This document shows, in pieces, positions 59,333-64,000 of a stretch of 64,000 nt of DNA. Each line of letters begins with the position of its first letter. The first letter of the stretch is position 1. The notes beneath the pieces were generated by a model that ran no database searches, had not been told where the DNA came from, and saw only the letters and a list, made by a program, of their open reading frames with translations. The position numbers and the translations under genes were made by a program. The DNA is from Amphiura filiformis (taxonomy: Eukaryota; Echinodermata; Ophiuroidea; Amphilepidida; Amphiuridae). The stretch covers positions 32,458,353 to 32,522,352 of the forward strand of contig NC_092639.1 of assembly GCF_039555335.1 (NCBI RefSeq), in the 5' to 3' direction.

Positions 59333-59737
59333 TGGGCTATTCCAGTTGAAATGCATACACCCCTATGGAAGACTTGAAATCGATCTGAAATTTTTAAAAA
59401 TCCCATAGGAAAAGTGCCGAAAAACAGCTTGTGCCCCCCATCAGACCCGGTGCCCCCCAATCATGGTCGGTGACCCCCCCCCCCCACTATGTGATGACAC
59501 ACGCTACGCCACTAGCCACACCTTTCAGCAAAATGACCCATTTTTTGTCTTTTCAGCCACTTTTTGAAAATTCAGGCCATTTGCCCCACCCATTTCAAGC
59601 CAGATTGGCGCTAGAGTGTGAATTTCAAATGGGATTATCTGAATGGGTGACTCCATTTGAAATCTACACCCCCTGTGTGGGAGATTAAGGTCATGTTTTC
59701 CATAGGGAGTGTATGGATGTCAACAGGAATAGCCAAT
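59333..59737. mobile_element. MITE in the 3' flank, with a second MITE piece inside
   Basis: Inverted ends GGGCTATTCCAGTTGAAATG (continuing CATACACCCCTATGGAA) and (complement) GGCTATTCCTGTTGACATCC. Inside, about 59,390-59,515, lies a fragment related to the 61,180 element (TAAAAATCCCATAGGAAAA, GTGCCCCCCATCAGACCC, ACGCTACGCCACT) in opposite orientation. A C-run lies at about 59,468-59,480. Located where the 3' UTR of the receptor gene would be. Confidence 0.75.
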
Positions 59738-61179
59738 GTATTTATTTATTATTGAATTATACCAATATCTTTAATTGATAATTAATGCGACATTTATTTT
59801 ATTCATAAATTTTGGATGCAAAAATTAAAGAAAATACACTTCACTTTTCCGTGATAAGTTATGTTGAAGTTTTGAGGAAAATTTTATTTGGTGTAAAGCT
59901 ATAATGATGAGTACAAGATGACTGATCTAAACGTTTTGTGCCAATTTCAAAGACACACATCACTCTGATGTAAGTAGTCCAAGTAAAGATTAGATGGATC
60001 TCATAATTTACACCCAACAAAATTCTCCTCAAAAACCACCTTTATGAAATGAGCGAGATTGGTGACAATGTTCATGCTGTTAGGTTTTTAATGGGATATA
60101 GCCTACTATATAACTATTTAACTTATTTCAAAATTAAATAAGTTATAACAGGTAATAAGTTGTAATATCATAAACACAATCTCTAGTCATAATTGTAAAT
60201 TATTGTAAAGCCTGTTAAAATGTTGACACATGCCTATAATCGGATAATAACGCTTGCACAGTATTTTGGGGGGACCTGAGAGTACATCAGATAGGGCCTA
60301 TATCGAATTGCATTTTAAATACGAGGAATGTCCTTCTGATATCAAATAATTTTGATTTTTTTTAATTATTTGAATTTGATATTCCCTAGGGTGCAACTTG
60401 CTAGACTTGAGTCCAGTCCTCGTTTACGGAGTTTAGGGTTGGGGTAGGGCAGTCTTGTAATAAGACTATTAGAGTTGCACCCTATTCGGCAATCGCTCCT
60501 TTTGATATGTTAATGTTAATAATTTGCCATAAAATTGGTATTAGGGGCCTACACCGCGAATTACAAAAAAATCAAAACATGCTGTGCAAAAGTTGCTATC
60601 CGAGCCTTTAGCATATGTTCAAAAAGTTTATGCAAACTATATAAATAATGTATAAAAAAATCTATGCACTTTAGTCATGTTAGAGTAGCATGATACATAA
60701 CAGCTTTGTATTTTTCTTAATTTCCATATTAATGTACTCTAAGCAACAAATTTATTATTTTGTAAACAAAAACACACACAAATCGAGGACAATGTAAACC
60801 TAAAGCATACATTAATAATCAAAAAGTTGATACCATACCAGTGTATGTTTCAACCCTAGATTTAAACTCCAATTGCCTCACATACATGATCGCTATAGAA
60901 GTGTAGGCTTTCCACACCTTGGATTACCATGCATGGTCGTCATCAGTGTGTGCTTTCCATATCCTGGATTACCACGAATGGTCGCTAGCGCTAACAACAT
61001 TGTTAAGTCAACTCGCCCTGGATTTATACATCGAATTGTCGCTATACAGTGTCACTATCTGTATCTGATACAGTGTATAGGGGCTCCAATAACCATGAAA
61101 CATCTTGACAAAACCATGCTTTACATAATTATTTTCAGTTTTAAATGTTTGTGCGTGAGTTTTTCAGTGTGCTATATAG
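59738..61179. other. Intergenic sequence between convergent genes
   Basis: Contains a ~96-bp MITE at 60,388-60,483 (ends AGGGTGCAACT and AGTTGCACCCT) and a ~55-bp direct repeat near 60,890-60,990 (GTGTGTGCTTTCCATATCCT type, GGATTACCA.G.ATGGTCG). The ORF at 60,873 runs over that repeat and has no domain. Nothing else seen. Confidence 0.5.
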
Positions 61180-61338
61180 CAGTGGCGTAGCGTGGGTCAT
61201 CCGATTGGGGGGCACCGGGTTGGGGGGCACCGGGTCTGATTGGGGGCACAAGCCGTTTTTCGGCCATTTTCCTATGGGATTTTTAAAATTTCAGATCGAT
61301 TGGGGGCACCCCCGTGCCCCTATGACGCTACGCCACTG
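61180..61338. mobile_element. MITE with CAGTGGCGTAGCG ends
   Basis: Ends CAGTGGCGTAGCGT and ACGCTACGCCACTG are perfect inverted repeats of 14 bp. The flanks GCTATATAG and GCTATAG resemble a decayed target duplication. The interior has a doubled GATTGGGGGGCACCGGG word. A related fragment lies at 59,390-59,515. The ends are of hAT type (inference). Confidence 0.8.
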
Positions 61339-62585
61339 TGCTATAGCAATAACTGGATTTATTTATTTTAGGCTATGGCAGGTTTGAGTTGAATGTCATG
61401 GTGACAGGTAAAAACACGCTTTTACCCGGCACCTTTTTAACTGATTTTCGCTTTCTTTTTGTCTCTCCTAGGCCTACGGTTTCGCGGGCTGCACAAAATT
61501 TACCAGCGGGCTGGAGGTTGCCTATCCCTGCTCATTTTAATTAAATAGTAAACATGGTAAAGCAGTATGATAAACCAAAAGTGTGTTTGTTCCAGTAATA
61601 GATAATCTAGTCATCATTTTGTAGGCGATGCAATAAAACATCTTCTTTTTAGCCAAAATATGTTTTGGATGTTTAAAAGGTTTAGGTTTGTAATTATACC
61701 TTGGCTATAGACATTTTTGAAAATACACACAGATTCCCTTCTCCAATGATAATATCGCAAAACCCATTTTGAATAGGGGGCTTTTCTTTTATAGTAATAA
61801 ATATCTTACACCCTAGTTTCACACCACGTCAATTACGATATTATCATTCTAATACCACATAGTGACGAACAACACACAACTATAAACCGACCACATCCGC
61901 ACTCCCCTGTATTTGACTACAGTGGGCGACATTATCGATTTTTTTGCCCAGCAAAGTCGTTTGTGCCTTGGTCGCTATTCGCGCTCGGCGAATCGCGTAA
62001 GGCGCTTCATGGGTTAGACAGGGACGGTTTATACTGTATAGTAATCTAGGATACGTATTATACACACTGTTCTTTGATTGTCAAATACATTATTAAATTC
62101 ATACTTTTATTGTATATTCTTGTATCTATAATGTTAGAAAATGAAAATAATTTTGATATTATACAATTGAAAGAACACACTTGTCTGTCTGAGTATTTAT
62201 TGTTTCTTTTTGTAATGAGCATTTATCGTGTTTTACTGGTAACACGTGTTGAATTCTTATACATTTTATAATTATAGCGTCCGTTAGCTTGAAATTTGAT
62301 TATAATTTATAACTTTCACTAACTTGTTTATCTTATTTCGTGTTCTTTAGCACTCAACGAGAAATCATTTAGATTGTTTAGGGAGTGTTCACCTTGGTGG
62401 CAGTTGTAAAAAGTAAGGGGCACAAAAGTGTGGAATCTCTAAAAAGAAGGTAAAAAGTTTAGGTCATCTGAAGAGGAAACCGTGGTACTTAAGATATATA
62501 TCCTTTCCACTTTGAACGTCATTGCTATCAGTTTTGCTTCCATTAGGCCATATTATCATACAGATGTCTTGCTTTGTTTTGATCT
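61339..62585. other. Intergenic sequence, nothing recognised
   Basis: About 1.25 kb of AT-rich sequence. No exon, repeat end or RNA gene seen. It separates the two convergent transcription units. Confidence 0.4.
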
Positions 62586-62591
62586 TTTATT
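62586..62591 (-). promoter_or_regulatory. Possible poly(A) signal AATAAA of the minus-strand gene
   Basis: AATAAA on the minus strand, about 63 bases after the stop codon at 62,654. The position is plausible; common in AT-rich DNA, so not strong evidence. Confidence 0.4.
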
Positions 62592-62653
62592 ACTTGTATG
62601 CGCTTTTAGTGTACAGCTTTCAAATGTTATATAATTATTTAGGATGTTGATAT

Positions 62654-62765
62654 TTATTTCCTTAGGCCCTGATATCTACTCGGATCTTGCACCCTGTACT
62701 CAGTATAGCCATCTTCAGATACATTGACGGATCCGTGGTTTTCATCCATCCTTGCGCCGTTGGTT
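62654..62765 (-). CDS. Last coding exon of a second, convergent gene (receptor-tail-like)
   Basis: On the minus strand the acceptor TTTGTACGTTTTAG opens an exon in phase 2 that codes for TNGARMDENHGSVNVSEDGY and TEYRVQDPSRYQGLRK, then TAA at 62,654-62,656. Phase matches the donor of the exon at 63,857. The sequence is hydrophilic, with clustered tyrosines (GYTEYRV, RYQGL). YQGL and YRVQ are the kind of YxxL/YxxV sites seen in cytoplasmic tails of immune-type receptors (inference). No domain is present and the gene identity is unknown. The open frame upstream of the acceptor is intronic. Confidence 0.7.
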
Positions 62766-63856
62766 CTAAAACGTACAAAGGAAGTATAATAAATAAAGAA
62801 AATAGATATTGGTAAATAAATAATACGATAAATAATCATTTAAAAATAAGTACAGTAAATAACTAAATTGTTACCCGAATAAGGTCATGGCATAGCTTCC
62901 TTTTTAGCCAATTTTATTTTTTGGCCACCGCCTCCTCAAACTCCATCGCCTTGTATCACTGCAAAAGTCATTGACCAATCGGGTTATGAATTGCGAGTAC
63001 AAAAAAGTTATACAATTATCTAATTATCTAATAATCAGGGTATACGGTAACGATGGAAATCCTACGTACTTTGGTCACCACACCGAAAATCACTCATTTG
63101 TTGGCAAAACCCTTATACTTGCAGACAGTAAAGTTCACTTAGCCATCTTCCAGTAAGTATTTTGATCGTAATCTGGAGATTAGTTGGAACAATATATTTG
63201 GTGGCACCCGTCACTCAGAAGACCCGTTACTCAGAAGGCCCGCTATTCAGAAAATCCGTCAAATTCTGAATCGAGGACTTGTTTTCATTTAAAATGACAA
63301 GCTAACCAGAAGACCCACTAAATCAGAAATCCCGTTAAACAGGATCCCGTTAAAATACTTCTGAGTAGCGGGCCTTCTGATTAACGGACCCTTTGCAGGG
63401 TTAGTGTTAGGGTCAGGTTAGGGGTTAGGTTAGGGGTTAGGGTTGGAAACAGCCCGCTTGTCAGAAATAAAATTCTGAGTAGCGAGACTTTTACATAAAA
63501 TTCAATAAAAAGCCCACTATTCAGAAAGTCCGTTATTCAGAAGGCCCGCTACTCAGAAAATTCTGACTAGCGGGCCTTCTGAATAATGTGTTTTCTGAAT
63601 AGCGGGTCTTCTAACTACCGGGTCTTCTGAGTGACGGGCTGCACCCATATATTCAAGGAAGATAAAAAAGAGTTTTTGTACCCGTCGAGTATCAGGAGAA
63701 ATTAGTCAAGAGCAAGTTTTACGACAAGCAATAATTTCATCAATATGAAATGCAACAAGACCATATCCCTAGTGTGGTTTGACCCAAATTTGTTCTAAAG
63801 TTATATTTAAAAAAATACACATAACAATGCAATATTTATATATTTATAAAACTTAC
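62766..63856 (-). other. Intron of the minus-strand gene
   Basis: 1,091 bp, GTAAGT donor (complement of 63,851-63,856) and TTTTAG acceptor. It contains the bidirectional repeat element at 63,199-63,646. 62,770-63,195 shows nothing further. Confidence 0.6.
63199..63646. mobile_element. Repeat element built of 16-mers in both orientations with a telomere-like core
   Basis: Ends GGTGGCACCCGTCACTCAGA and (complement) GGGTGCAGCCCGTCACTCAG are inverted, flanked by ATATATT on both sides (63,192-63,198 and 63,647-63,653), a possible 7-bp target duplication. The interior has many copies of CCCGCTATTCAGAAGG-type words on the left and in the middle, and CCTTCTGAATAGCGGG-type words on the right. A core of TTAGGG/TTAGGGG words lies at about 63,396-63,447. 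Confidence 0.8.
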
Positions 63857-64000
63857 TGTCGAATGCCTTCATTCCGAAGATCTGGAAGCGCCTGTGTGTA
63901 TCCGTAGTCGTCAACGTCACCTTCCTGATCATGCTGTCCGCCAGTTGCTTGTTGCATCTGTCTTGATCTGTGGTTGATGGGGACCCGATCAGGAAGCGGT
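63857..64000 (-). CDS. Penultimate coding exon of the minus-strand gene (cut by the window edge)
   Basis: At least 144 bp, leaving in phase 2 at CGACA|GTAAGT (63,851-63,856 complement). It codes for PLPDRVPINHRSRQMQQATG, then GQHDQEGDVDDYGYTQALPD and LRNEGIRQ. A hydrophilic, Gln- and Asp-rich stretch with DDYGYTQAL. Together with the next exon it gives a ~84-residue C-terminus with at least five tyrosines, tail-like and without a fold I recognise. The upstream part of the gene lies outside the window. Confidence 0.7.

Overview
This is eukaryotic, invertebrate-like nuclear DNA. It has no operons or ribosome binding sites. Genes are split into short exons with GT-AG borders separated by introns of 1.4-8.6 kb, and the introns are full of small inverted-repeat transposons, tRNA-derived SINE-like pieces, a CR1/L2-type non-LTR element and a Penelope-like element. 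The extracellular domain types (WSC plus sushi/CCP), the element mix and the very frequent TAGGCCTA-type words suggest a marine invertebrate deuterostome, most likely an echinoderm. That taxonomic call is inference from style, not proof.

Positions 1-24,440 form one huge repeat system arranged as a mirror image. Outer left block A (1-8,460) is a higher-order array of a ~35-bp minisatellite, a ~80-bp linker and arrays of a 21/22-bp palindromic monomer built on ATTGCGAATATTCGCAAT. Then come one copy of a 108-bp repeat (B, 8,560-8,655), composite units carrying a 99-bp repeat (C, 8,746-10,845) and minisatellite (D, to 11,125). After a middle domain (11,125-13,685: 15/16-bp minisatellite, ~600 bp of purine-only AAGAG repeat, G-rich degenerate repeats) the same blocks return in reverse order and opposite orientation: D', C' (to 18,630), B' (18,810-20,130), A' (20,975-24,440). 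This is the layout of a giant foldback element. The left end lies outside the window.

From 25,024 to 59,276 on the plus strand I can assemble most of one gene: a WSC-domain exon, an exon with two sushi domains, four short Ser/Thr-rich linker exons, a transmembrane exon, a short tyrosine-containing tail exon and a long proline-rich last exon. A possible alternative last exon lies between the latter two. All reading phases agree. The product would be a type I membrane receptor or adhesion protein with a mucin-like stalk. The signal-peptide exon was not found and would lie inside or beyond the satellite.

At the right edge (62,654-64,000, minus strand) the last two coding exons of a second, convergent gene encode a tyrosine-rich, cytoplasmic-tail-like C-terminus.

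The rest is intronic or intergenic DNA. It holds many recognisable mobile elements (listed) and stretches where I see nothing. Repeat boundaries were read by eye and are good to about 5-20 bases; exon borders are exact if the splice sites are right.
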